From positions 1 through 6,343 of the forward strand of contig DEEW01000134.1 in the NCBI GenBank assembly GCA_002350465.1: a DNA stretch of 6,343 nt, written 5' to 3'. The notes below the pieces were generated by a model that saw only the letters and a list, made by a program, of their open reading frames with translations, was not told the origin of the DNA and did not search any database. Shown here piece by piece: positions 1-6,343 of the stretch. The DNA comes from Lachnospiraceae bacterium UBA2868. GTDB taxonomy: Bacteria; Bacillota_A; Clostridia; Lachnospirales; Lachnospiraceae. Position numbers and translations under genes: made by a program. Positions within the stretch are counted from its first letter, which is position 1. Every line of letters starts with the position of its first letter.

Positions 1-1431
1 GGTGAAAACGGTGCCGGAAAATCAACACTGATGAATGTTCTTTCCGGAATATATCCGTACGGAACATACGAAGGCGATATCATTTACAACGGTGAAGTTT
101 GTAAATTTAATAAGATTAAAGATTCCGAAGAAAAGGGAATCGTTATAATACATCAGGAACTGGCACTTATTCCTTATATGTCGATCGGCGAGAACATGTT
201 TCTCGGAAACGAAAGAGGTAAAGCAGCGGCGATTGACTGGAATGAAACATATGGCGAGGCAGACAAATATCTGAAAATGGTAGGTCTTTCCGACAGTTCC
301 AGAACTCTTGTCAAGGAACTCGGCACAGGTAAGCAGCAGCTTGTGGAGATAGCCAAGGCACTTGCAAAGAAAGCAAAGCTTCTGATCCTTGACGAGCCCA
401 CGTCTTCTCTTAACGAGAAAGATTCAAGAGCACTTCTTGACCTTCTTCTTCGTTTCAAGAAAGAAAACGGGTTAACATCGATTATTATATCTCATAAACT
501 TAATGAGGTTTCATATGTGGCAGACAAGATCACGGTTATCCGCGACGGATCCACTATAGAGACTCTTGATAAGGCAACAGAAGAGATTTCTGAAGACAGG
601 ATCATAAAGGGAATGGTTGGACGTGAGATTACGGACCGTTTCCCGAAGAGACATGACGTCAAGATCGGAGATACGATGCTTGAGGTCAAGAACTGGAGTG
701 TATATCATCCGCTTTATCCTGAGAAGAAGGTTGTGGATAATGTTTCATTCTATGTAAGAAAAGGTGAAGTAGTCGGAATATACGGACTTATGGGAGCAGG
801 ACGTACGGAGCTTGCCATGAGTATATTCGGTAAGTCTTACGGTACAGGTATTACAGGTACTATGGCCCTTAACGGAAAGGGAGTCAACCTCAAGAATGCC
901 AAGGAAGCCATCAAGAATAAACTGGCATATGTTACCGAAGACCGTAAGGGTAACGGACTTGTTCTTAATAATCCCATCAAGATCAATACAACACTTGCGA
1001 ATCTTGATGCGGTAAGTTCCAAGAGTATCATTGATAAAGATAAAGAGTATCAGGTAGCCGTTGAATACAAGGATAAGCTTAAAACCAAGACTCCTACCGT
1101 TGAGCAGAATGTAGGAAATCTTTCCGGTGGTAACCAGCAGAAAGTCCTTCTTGCTAAGTGGATGTTTGCAGAGCCGGATGTACTTATCCTTGATGAGCCT
1201 ACCCGTGGTATCGATGTCGGTGCCAAGTATGAGATTTATTGCATAATCAATGACCTTGTCAAGGAAGGTAAATCTGTTGTAATGATCTCTTCGGAGCTTC
1301 CTGAGACAATAGGTATGAGCGACAGGATATATGTCATGAACGAAGGTAAGTTTGTCGGTGAACTGAAACAGGAAGAAGCAAGTCAGGAATCAATCATGGC
1401 TTGTATCATGAGATCGGGAAGGGGTGAGTAA
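1..1431 (+). CDS. mmsA: Sugar ABC transporter ATP-binding protein, MmsA/GguA type (5' partial)
   Basis: Cytoplasmic ATPase that powers monosaccharide import, with two nucleotide-binding domains in one chain (RbsA/XylG/MglA family). The reading frame is open from base 1, which falls inside the first Walker A (GENGAGKST), so roughly 30 N-terminal residues are missing; 476 residues are visible of about 505-510 usual. The ATG at base 31 is internal. In visible numbering, domain 1 has a variant signature LGTGKQQ at 107, Walker B LLILDEP at 127-133 and switch His165. Domain 2 has a degenerate Walker [10 protein letters not shown] at 262-270 (Arg for Lys), a canonical LSGGNQQ at 374-380, Walker B LILDEP at 395-400, and Ser431 where the switch His would be. 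The linker stretch [12 protein letters not shown] fits MmsA as I remember it. Two permease genes follow directly, the first 2 bases after the stop codon. The family is certain; the sugar (xylose, galactose, glucose or arabinose class) cannot be read from the sequence. Confidence 0.93.
   Translation, partial: GENGAGKSTLMNVLSGIYPYGTYEGDIIYNGEVCKFNKIKDSEEKGIVIIHQELALIPYMSIGENMFLGNERGKAAAIDWNETYGEADKYLKMVGLSDSSRTLVKELGTGKQQLVEIAKALAKKAKLLILDEPTSSLNEKDSRALLDLLLRFKKENGLTSIIISHKLNEVSYVADKITVIRDGSTIETLDKATEEISEDRIIKGMVGREITDRFPKRHDVKIGDTMLEVKNWSVYHPLYPEKKVVDNVSFYVRKGEVVGIYGLMGAGRTELAMSIFGKSYGTGITGTMALNGKGVNLKNAKEAIKNKLAYVTEDRKGNGLVLNNPIKINTTLANLDAVSSKSIIDKDKEYQVAVEYKDKLKTKTPTVEQNVGNLSGGNQQKVLLAKWMFAEPDVLILDEPTRGIDVGAKYEIYCIINDLVKEGKSVVMISSELPETIGMSDRIYVMNEGKFVGELKQEEASQESIMACIMRSGRGE
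1421..1427 (+). promoter_or_regulatory. Ribosome binding site of first permease
   Basis: GGGGTGA lies 6 bases before the ATG at 1434 and sits inside the last codons of the ATPase gene. The ATPase stop codon (1429-1431) is 2 bases from the permease start, so translation of the two is probably coupled. This supports 1434 as the start. Confidence 0.7.
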
Positions 1432-1433
1432 CG

Positions 1434-2615
1434 ATGGCAAATACAAATATTTCAGCTGTATTAAAAAAATATGCAATGGCGATCGTTCTTGTTCTTGTAA
1501 TCCTTCTGTTTTATGTTCTGACCAAGAAAGCCATTCTGTATCCTCAAAATATCAACAATCTTTTATCACAGAACGCGTATGTATTCGTTCTTGCAACAGG
1601 TATGTTACTGTGTATCTTAACAGGTGGTAACATCGATCTTGCAGTCGGCTCTGTAGTTTGTTTTGTCGGTGCAGTCGGCGGTGTTGTCCTTGATAAGGAT
1701 ATGAACTTTATAGTGGCATTTATAATCATGATGCTCATAGGACTTGCAATAGGTATGTGGCAGGGATTCTGGATCGCATTTGTAAATGTTCCGCCTTTTA
1801 TAGCCACACTGGCGGGTATGTATGCTTTTCGTGGATTATCAAACGTTGTTCTCGGCGGACAGGCATTAAACCTTTCCAAGATGGACGGATTCCTTAAGGC
1901 ATTCGGTGGAGGTGCTGACTGCTATATTCCGGGTCCGAGTATTAATCTTTTTGGAACACCTCATAATCTTATCTGTCTGATTGTAGGTCTTATAGGTGTT
2001 GCAATATTCCTGTTTATGACCATCAGCGGACGTATCAATACAAAGAAGCGTGGTTATGCAACGCCTCCTCTTCTTGGAGATGTTGTAAAGATGGTTATTA
2101 TATCGGCTGTAGTTTTATACCTTACGGAGAAACTTGCCGCATACAAAGGAATTCCCACATCTCTCATATGGGTTCTCCTTGTAGTCATCGCTTTCGGCTA
2201 TGTTACACAGAAAACCACCATCGGACGTGACCTTTATGCTGTCGGCGGTAACAAAAAGGCAGCCCAGCTTTCGGGTGTCAATGTCAAGAAGGTATACTTC
2301 TTCGCATATTCACTTATGGGTTTGCTGTCAGGTCTTGCGGGAATTCTTACGATTGCAAGAGCCGCATCAGCACAGCCTACATACGGACAGGGTTATGAAA
2401 TGGATGCCATCGGTGCATGCTTTATCGGTGGAGCAAGTGCATACGGCGGAATCGGTACGGTTCCCGGAGTTATAATCGGTGCTCTTCTTATGGGTGTCAT
2501 CAACCAGGGTATGTCAATCTGCGGTGTTGATGCAAACCTCCAGAAGGTTGTTAAGGGACTGGTTCTTCTTGGTGCTGTCATCTTTGATGTAGTATCAAAG
2601 AAAGAGAAAAAATAA
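1434..2615 (+). CDS. mmsB: Monosaccharide ABC transporter permease 1, MmsB/XylH type
   Basis: Integral membrane subunit that forms the sugar channel and docks on the ATPase. It is 393 residues, longer than RbsC (about 320) and matching the XylH/MmsB size class. Hydrophobic segments lie near residues 12-30, 47-63, 69-86, 92-117, 120-141, 179-197, 219-231, 242-258, 287-308, 326-362 and 372-387, with no cleavable signal peptide. Family motifs are GGNIDLAVG at 64-72, NVPPFIATL at 118-126, AVGGNKKAAQLSG at 269-281 (the cytoplasmic loop expected to contact the ATPase) and the IGGASAYGG block at 331-339. The basic segment around 200-206 (RINTKKR) suits a cytoplasmic loop. From memory it resembles the Agrobacterium GguB pattern more closely than the second permease does, so I give it the mmsB symbol. 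The next gene starts 18 bases downstream. Confidence 0.92.
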   Translation: MANTNISAVLKKYAMAIVLVLVILLFYVLTKKAILYPQNINNLLSQNAYVFVLATGMLLCILTGGNIDLAVGSVVCFVGAVGGVVLDKDMNFIVAFIIMMLIGLAIGMWQGFWIAFVNVPPFIATLAGMYAFRGLSNVVLGGQALNLSKMDGFLKAFGGGADCYIPGPSINLFGTPHNLICLIVGLIGVAIFLFMTISGRINTKKRGYATPPLLGDVVKMVIISAVVLYLTEKLAAYKGIPTSLIWVLLVVIAFGYVTQKTTIGRDLYAVGGNKKAAQLSGVNVKKVYFFAYSLMGLLSGLAGILTIARAASAQPTYGQGYEMDAIGACFIGGASAYGGIGTVPGVIIGALLMGVINQGMSICGVDANLQKVVKGLVLLGAVIFDVVSKKEKK

Positions 2616-2618
2616 CAA

Positions 2619-2625
2619 AGGAAGG
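2619..2625 (+). promoter_or_regulatory. Ribosome binding site of second permease
   Basis: AGGAAGG, purine-rich and 8 bases before the ATG at 2634, lies in the 18-base gap after permease 1. It fixes the start of permease 2. No promoter or terminator fits in so short a gap, so the two permeases should share one mRNA. Confidence 0.75.
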
Positions 2626-2633
2626 ATAGAGAA

Positions 2634-3800
2634 ATGGAAAAAGTAGGTAAGATTTTTAAAGAACATACTATGCAGATCATTCTGGTCCTTGTTGTTATTT
2701 TCTTCGCAATTACAACACAGGGAAAGATTCTGTCTGCACTTAACTTTGATGCACTTATTACGCAGAACGCATATGTATTCATTCTGGCAACAGGTATGTT
2801 CATGTGCATGCTTATCAAAGGTAATATCGACCTTTCGGTCGGTGCTACGGTCTGTCTTATAGACGCGATCGGAGCATATATGATGGTAAATATGGGCTTT
2901 TCGGTTCCGGTTGCCATGATTTCAATGGTACTTATCGGATGCATAATCGGTGCCATTCTCGGATGGCTTATCGCTTATCTGAATATCCCGCCATGGATCG
3001 CAACACTTGGTGGATTCCTTGCCTTCAGAGGACTCGGAACCAAGATAGTTACAATAGCATCCTCAACATCATCAATCTCCATCAATGATATCGAGGGATT
3101 TAAGAAGCTGTTTAACAGTCATATTCCTAAGAGCTTATGTCTTCCTATCGGAATAGTGTGCTGTGTAGTATTCATATTCCTTCAGATCAGAAGCAGAGCT
3201 ACAAAGATCAAAAAAGGTTACGAGGCTGAATCAATGGCAGCCCTCATCACAAGATGCGTGATAATAAGTGCCGTTATCCTGCTCTTTGCATGTAAATACG
3301 GCGGAGTATTCGGAGAAAAAGCACTTGGCATGCCTACTGTTCTTGTATGGGTTGCGGTAGTACTTCTTGTATATGATTTTATATCAAGCAAGACCGTTCT
3401 CGGGCGTTACTTCTACGCAATGGGCGGTAACATGGAAGCTACGAGACTGTCGGGTATCGACACAAAGCTTGTTCTCTTCTTCGCATACCTTAACATGCAG
3501 TTCCTTTCCGTTATAGCCGGCTGGACAAGCCTTGCAAAGCTTTCTACCGCAAACGGATTCATGGGACAAAACTATGAGCTTGATGCGATCTCCGCATGTA
3601 TCGTCGGCGGTGTCAGTGCATACGGCGGATCGGGAAGCGTATTCGGAATGGTTGTAGGTGCAGCTCTTATCGGTGTTATCAACCTTGGTATGTCGATCAT
3701 GAGCATTGACCCTAACTGGCAGAAGGTTGTTAAAGGAGTAGTTCTTCTTGCGGCAGTTGTATTTGAGATCGTAAACAACCGTCCGAAGACTAAAGCATAA
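2634..3800 (+). CDS. Monosaccharide ABC transporter permease 2, diverged MmsB/XylH paralogue
   Basis: Second membrane subunit of the same family, 388 residues, with the same domain plan as the gene before it. Motifs in matching order are KGNIDLSVG at 62-70, NIPPWIATL at 117-125, AMGGNMEATRLSG at 262-274 (ATPase-docking loop) and VGGVSAYGG at 324-332. By hand alignment the C-terminal block from residue 314 to 380 matches permease 1 at about 43 of 67 positions. The stretch around 135-200, between the two motif-rich halves, is much less alike and includes a Ser/Thr-rich loop near 141-150. It departs from the textbook MmsB more than permease 1 does (for example Trp121, and GWTSLAKLSTANG at 296-308). 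The likeliest role is one half of a permease heterodimer on the shared ATPase. An alternative is a homodimer with different sugar preference. It is the last gene of the operon, followed by a terminator. Confidence 0.9.
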   Translation: MEKVGKIFKEHTMQIILVLVVIFFAITTQGKILSALNFDALITQNAYVFILATGMFMCMLIKGNIDLSVGATVCLIDAIGAYMMVNMGFSVPVAMISMVLIGCIIGAILGWLIAYLNIPPWIATLGGFLAFRGLGTKIVTIASSTSSISINDIEGFKKLFNSHIPKSLCLPIGIVCCVVFIFLQIRSRATKIKKGYEAESMAALITRCVIISAVILLFACKYGGVFGEKALGMPTVLVWVAVVLLVYDFISSKTVLGRYFYAMGGNMEATRLSGIDTKLVLFFAYLNMQFLSVIAGWTSLAKLSTANGFMGQNYELDAISACIVGGVSAYGGSGSVFGMVVGAALIGVINLGMSIMSIDPNWQKVVKGVVLLAAVVFEIVNNRPKTKA

Positions 3801-3839
3801 AGGGATTAATTGGTTATCAATAGATCCATTATTATGAGG

Positions 3840-3881
3840 GAGCCCTTCTTTTCCGCGAAAGCGGATCGAAGGGCTCTTTTT
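3840..3881 (+). terminator. Rho-independent terminator of the sugar transporter operon
   Basis: A 9-base perfect arm GAGCCCTTC (3840-3848) pairs with GAAGGGCTC (3868-3876). After a small internal loop (TTT opposite TC), an inner TCCGC/GCGGA stem (3852-3856 with 3861-3865) is closed by a GAAA tetraloop. TTTTT follows at 3877-3881. It starts 39 bases after the stop of permease 2 and ends about 50 bases before uvrC. The minus strand has no T-run on its exit side, so it should work only on + strand transcripts. Confidence 0.95.
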
Positions 3882-3914
3882 ACTGTTCAAGTCGGTGTTG
3901 GCTTGAGCTGAAAG

Positions 3915-3923
3915 TGTGATAAT
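3915..3923 (+). promoter_or_regulatory. Putative extended -10 promoter of uvrC
   Basis: TGTGATAAT matches the extended -10 pattern TGnTATAAT with one mismatch. No good -35 is seen 16-18 bases upstream, which extended -10 promoters tolerate. A transcript from here would begin near 3930, only 2-4 bases before the uvrC ATG. TATAGT at 3925-3930, with TTGAGC at 3903-3908 (16-base spacer), is an alternative but would start RNA inside the gene. Confidence 0.45.
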
Positions 3924-3932
3924 ATATAGTGT

Positions 3933-5810
3933 ATGAACAGAGTGGATTTTGATATAGACGAAGAACTGAATAAACTTCCGAAAAGTCCGGGTGTCTACAT
4001 GATGCACGACAAGGATGATGTCATTATCTATGTTGGGAAAGCTGTGATCCTGCGTAACCGCGTAAGGTCTTATTTCCGTGCAAGTACAAAAAAGAGCGTC
4101 AAGATACAGCAGATGGTCAAGAACATTGCATGGTTCGAATACGTTGTAACGGATTCGGAGCTTGAGGCACTTGTACTTGAGAACAATCTTATCAAGGAAA
4201 ATCAGCCAAAGTACAATACAATGCTCAAGGATGACAAGACCTATCCCTATATCAAGGTCACTCTGGGGGATGATTTTCCGAGGATAACGATGTGCCGCAA
4301 GGTCATCAAGGATAATGCAAAATACTTCGGCCCCTTTACATCCGGAGAAGCCGTTAGGGAGACTATCGATCTTCTGCGCAGAGTATACAAGATAAGAGGC
4401 TGCAGGATGAAGATTGAAGACGGTATCGACAATTCTGTGCAGGATGGTTCGTCTGCCACAAAAAAGTGCCTGTATTACCATATGGGACAGTGCCAGGCTC
4501 CCTGCGAGAGCCTTGTAAGCCGGGAGGAATATGCCGAAAACATTGAAAAAGCAGTCGATTTTCTAAACGGTGATTATAAAGCGGTAACAGGAGAGCTTAC
4601 CAGGAAAATGCAGGCGGCATCGGATGCCATGGAATATGAGAAAGCCATGGAGTACAGGGATCTCATCGAAAGTGTCAGGAAGGTATCCGAGAAGCAGAAG
4701 ATCACCGATACCGGAGATGAAAACAGGGATATCATAGCGATTGCGGGAGATAGCGAATCCGTTATTGTCCAGATGTTTTTCGTTAGGGGAGGAAAGATAA
4801 TCGGAAGAGAGCACTATTATATGCAGCATACGGATGATGAATCATCCGAAGATATACTTGCAGCGTTCCTCATGCAGTTCTATTCGGGGGCGCCCTTTAT
4901 ACCGAAGGAGATACTGCTTTCAGAGGCACCTTCCGGCGCAGAGCTTATAGAAGAGTGGATGAGTTCCCAGAGGGGCTCAAAGGTTTCGCTGACAGTTCCT
5001 CAAAAGGGTAAAAAAGACAAGCTTGTAAAGCTTGCAGAGGAAAATGCGCAAATCAAGCTCAATCAGGATGTGGAGAAGTTAAAAAGAGACCATGACAGAA
5101 CGAGAGGGGCTGTTGAGGAGATTGAGAAAATCACGGGACTTTCGGACATTCACCGAATGGAGGCCTACGATATTTCCAACATAAGCGGATTCGAATCCGT
5201 TGGTTCAATGGTTGTGTATGAGGATGGCAGACCTAAGCCTAACGAATACAGGAAATTTAAGATCAAGTCGGTAGAAGGCCCCAATGATTACGCAAGTATG
5301 GAAGAAGTTCTTACGAGAAGGTTCGAGCACGGACTTGAAGAGCAGGAAGATGATAGCCTGCCCGGAAAGTTCTCGAAGTTCCCCGACCTGATCCTTATGG
5401 ACGGAGGACGCGGCCAGGTCAATATATGCGAAGAGGTGCTTACTGCTCTCGGACTGGATATTCCGGTATGCGGCATGGTCAAGGACGACAACCACAGGAC
5501 AAGAGGGTTGTATTACAATAATGTGGAACTGCCGATCTCATCATCATCGGAAGGATTTCACCTGATCACAAGAATTCAGGACGAGGCTCACAGATTTGCC
5601 ATAACTTTCCACAGAAAACTGCGAAGCAGGCAGCAGGTACATTCTGTTCTTGATGATATTCCGGGGATCGGTCCCGCGCGGCGAAAATCACTTATGAAGT
5701 CTTTCGAATCACTTGAAGATATAAGGAATGCTACGGAAGATGAACTGCTGGCCGTGCAAGGATTTAACCGGCAGGCAGCAAAGTCGGTTTATGATTTTTT
5801 CCGAAAATAA
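3933..5810 (+). CDS. uvrC: Excinuclease ABC subunit C (UvrC)
   Basis: Cytoplasmic nuclease of nucleotide excision repair. With UvrA and UvrB it cuts the damaged strand on both sides of a lesion. It is 625 residues and complete. Domains in order: GIY-YIG nuclease for the 3' cut (GVY at 20-22, YVGKA at 33-37, Arg43, LENNLIK then PKYN); a four-cysteine region (C157, C179, C187, C191) expected to bind an iron-sulphur cluster; a UVR helix pair that binds UvrB (about 213-247, with MEYEKAMEYRDLI); an RNase H-like nuclease for the 5' cut with D413, D452, D490 and H553, which line up with E. coli D399, D438, D466 and H538; and C-terminal helix-hairpin-helix motifs (DIPGIGP at 575-581 and about 608-623). 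An in-frame TAG at 3927-3929 rules out a longer protein. No Shine-Dalgarno precedes the ATG; GTG at 3942 is an alternative start. The gene stands alone behind a terminator, with hprK 84 bases downstream and no terminator between. Confidence 0.97.
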   Translation: MNRVDFDIDEELNKLPKSPGVYMMHDKDDVIIYVGKAVILRNRVRSYFRASTKKSVKIQQMVKNIAWFEYVVTDSELEALVLENNLIKENQPKYNTMLKDDKTYPYIKVTLGDDFPRITMCRKVIKDNAKYFGPFTSGEAVRETIDLLRRVYKIRGCRMKIEDGIDNSVQDGSSATKKCLYYHMGQCQAPCESLVSREEYAENIEKAVDFLNGDYKAVTGELTRKMQAASDAMEYEKAMEYRDLIESVRKVSEKQKITDTGDENRDIIAIAGDSESVIVQMFFVRGGKIIGREHYYMQHTDDESSEDILAAFLMQFYSGAPFIPKEILLSEAPSGAELIEEWMSSQRGSKVSLTVPQKGKKDKLVKLAEENAQIKLNQDVEKLKRDHDRTRGAVEEIEKITGLSDIHRMEAYDISNISGFESVGSMVVYEDGRPKPNEYRKFKIKSVEGPNDYASMEEVLTRRFEHGLEEQEDDSLPGKFSKFPDLILMDGGRGQVNICEEVLTALGLDIPVCGMVKDDNHRTRGLYYNNVELPISSSSEGFHLITRIQDEAHRFAITFHRKLRSRQQVHSVLDDIPGIGPARRKSLMKSFESLEDIRNATEDELLAVQGFNRQAAKSVYDFFRK

Positions 5811-5815
5811 AAATG

Positions 5816-5829
5816 TAAACGATAGTTTA
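5816..5829 (+). promoter_or_regulatory. Palindrome, possible operator (cre-like left half) upstream of hprK
   Basis: TAAAC and GTTTA form perfect 5-base arms around GATA. The overlapping TGTAAACGATA (from 5814 to 5824) fits the left part of the catabolite-responsive element consensus (TGNAARCGNWWWCA), but the right end reads GTT instead of WCA. It begins 5 bases after the uvrC stop and covers the -35 region of the predicted hprK promoter. Regulator binding is inference only. Confidence 0.3.
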
Positions 5830-5842
5830 TTGAATGGTATTA

Positions 5843-5851
5843 TGATATACT
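5843..5851 (+). promoter_or_regulatory. Putative extended -10 promoter of hprK
   Basis: TGATATACT is a full TG-n extended -10 with a 5/6 match to TATAAT. The 17-base-upstream hexamer (TAGTTT, 5823-5828) is a poor -35. Transcription would start near 5858, giving a leader of about 37 bases with a normal ribosome binding site. Read-through from uvrC is also possible because no terminator intervenes. Confidence 0.5.
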
Positions 5852-5884
5852 GAAAATTGTGCTGCATCTGTTACGGAATAGATC

Positions 5885-5890
5885 GGAGGT
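5885..5890 (+). promoter_or_regulatory. Ribosome binding site of hprK
   Basis: GGAGGT, a near-perfect Shine-Dalgarno, lies 4 bases before the ATG at 5895 and decides the hprK start. It contrasts with uvrC, which has none. Confidence 0.8.
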
Positions 5891-5894
5891 GTTT

Positions 5895-6343
5895 ATGTCA
5901 TCGGTATCTGTTAGTGAATTAATCGACAAATTAAAGCTCGTTAATCTGACGCCCGATATCAATGTTGAGGATATCAAGATCAATCAGCCTGATATCAACC
6001 GTCCTGCGCTTCAGCTGGCAGGGTTTTTGGAGCACTTTGAGACCGGTAGAGTTCAGATAATCGGGTTTGTTGAATATACGTACATGAATAAGCTTGATGA
6101 AAGCGTGAAGAAAGAGCGTTATGAGCATGTACTTTGCGATGATACACCTTGTTATGTTTTCTGCCGCGATTTGCAGCCGGACGAGCTTTTCTTAGAGATT
6201 GCGAGGGCTCATAATGTTGCGGTTCTGATGTCCCATAAGAGTACATCGAACCTCATGGCGGAGATAATCAGATGGCTCAATGTTAAGCTGGCTCCCTGCA
6301 TCTCGGTACACGGCGTGCTTGTTGATGTATACGGCGAGGGTGT
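5895..6343 (+). CDS. hprK: HPr kinase/phosphorylase (3' partial)
   Basis: Bifunctional cytoplasmic enzyme that phosphorylates HPr on serine 46 using ATP or pyrophosphate and removes the phosphate again. P-Ser-HPr is the corepressor of CcpA in carbon catabolite repression of Firmicutes. The frame stays open from the ATG to the window edge (149 codons plus 2 bases) of about 310 usual. Visible are the N-terminal domain, with the family stretch DINRPALQLAGFLEHF at 34-49 and MSHKSTSNLMAEI around 117-129, and then the entry of the kinase domain, SVHGVLVDVYGEGV at 137-150. His139 matches the conserved His of that motif. The sequence ends just before the expected Walker A (GxSGxGKSE), so catalytic completeness cannot be judged. 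The strong ribosome binding site supports the start. In related clostridia, as I recall, hprK is followed by murB, rapZ and whiA; this cannot be checked here. Confidence 0.95.
   Translation, partial: MSSVSVSELIDKLKLVNLTPDINVEDIKINQPDINRPALQLAGFLEHFETGRVQIIGFVEYTYMNKLDESVKKERYEHVLCDDTPCYVFCRDLQPDELFLEIARAHNVAVLMSHKSTSNLMAEIIRWLNVKLAPCISVHGVLVDVYGEG

Noticed and set aside
31..33. ATG at base 31 as the true start of the ATPase gene
   Set aside because: The frame is open upstream to base 1, and the bases before it encode the Walker A motif. The real start lies outside the window.
2393..2956. A 187-codon minus-strand open frame across the junction of the two permeases
   Set aside because: It lies antisense to conserved membrane-protein coding sequence, and its Pro/Thr/Ile-rich composition is what antisense permease sequence gives. 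No start signal supports it.
3809..3821. Small inverted repeat ATTG-GTTAT-CAAT after permease 2
   Set aside because: Arms of only 4 AT-rich bases are expected by chance. It has no T-run, and the strong terminator follows.
3909..3922. TGAAAGTGTGATAA before uvrC as a possible cre site
   Set aside because: It lacks the invariant CG in the centre and the CA at the right end, and the bases are better explained by the extended -10.
3384..4481. A 365-codon open frame on the minus strand, covering the end of permease 2, the terminator and the start of uvrC
   Set aside because: It overlaps two well-supported genes and a strong terminator, and its product is low in complexity and rich in Cys, His and Ile with no recognisable domain. 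It is a shadow frame favoured by the codon use of the + strand genes.
5019..5035. AAGCTTG repeated twice in close succession
   Set aside because: It lies inside uvrC and encodes KLVKLAE in an ordinary charged helix. It comes from repeated Lys-Leu codons and not from a DNA element.

Overview
The window reads as a chromosomal segment of a low-to-mid GC anaerobic Firmicute. A Lachnospiraceae member of the Butyrivibrio/Pseudobutyrivibrio/Roseburia type is my best guess. That rests on the style of the MmsA/MmsB-type sugar transporter, on uvrC lying directly before hprK, and on codon use rich in AAG, CTT and GGA. The assignment is by recollection of such proteins, not by a search. All genes lie on the + strand.

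Layout: (1) 1-3800 is the distal part of a sugar ABC transporter operon. It holds an ATPase with two nucleotide-binding domains (mmsA/gguA type, 5' end cut off by the window), then two tandem paralogous permeases of the XylH/MmsB family. The genes are 2 and 18 bases apart, and both permeases have strong Shine-Dalgarno sequences. A periplasmic-type sugar-binding lipoprotein (ChvE type) is expected upstream but is not in the window. (2) 3801-3932 is an intergenic region with a strong intrinsic terminator closing the operon, then an extended -10 promoter placed almost on top of the next start codon. (3) 3933-5810 is a complete uvrC, the nucleotide excision repair nuclease. (4) 5811-5894 holds a palindromic, half cre-like element, an extended -10 promoter and a good ribosome binding site. 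(5) 5895-6343 is the 5' part of hprK (HPr kinase/phosphorylase), cut by the window edge just before the expected Walker A motif.

The transporter would import a monosaccharide (pentose, galactose or glucose class) using ATP. HprK senses glycolytic state and phosphorylates HPr at serine, which with CcpA normally represses sugar operons such as this one. The two units are separated by the terminator and by uvrC, so a direct link is only conceptual.

I see no new defence, mobile or biosynthetic system here. There are no transposases, CRISPR repeats, tRNAs or rRNAs. The points worth a second look are the two diverged permeases sharing one ATPase, the apparently leaderless uvrC, an enlarged spacing in the four-cysteine region of UvrC, and the palindrome at the -35 region of hprK.
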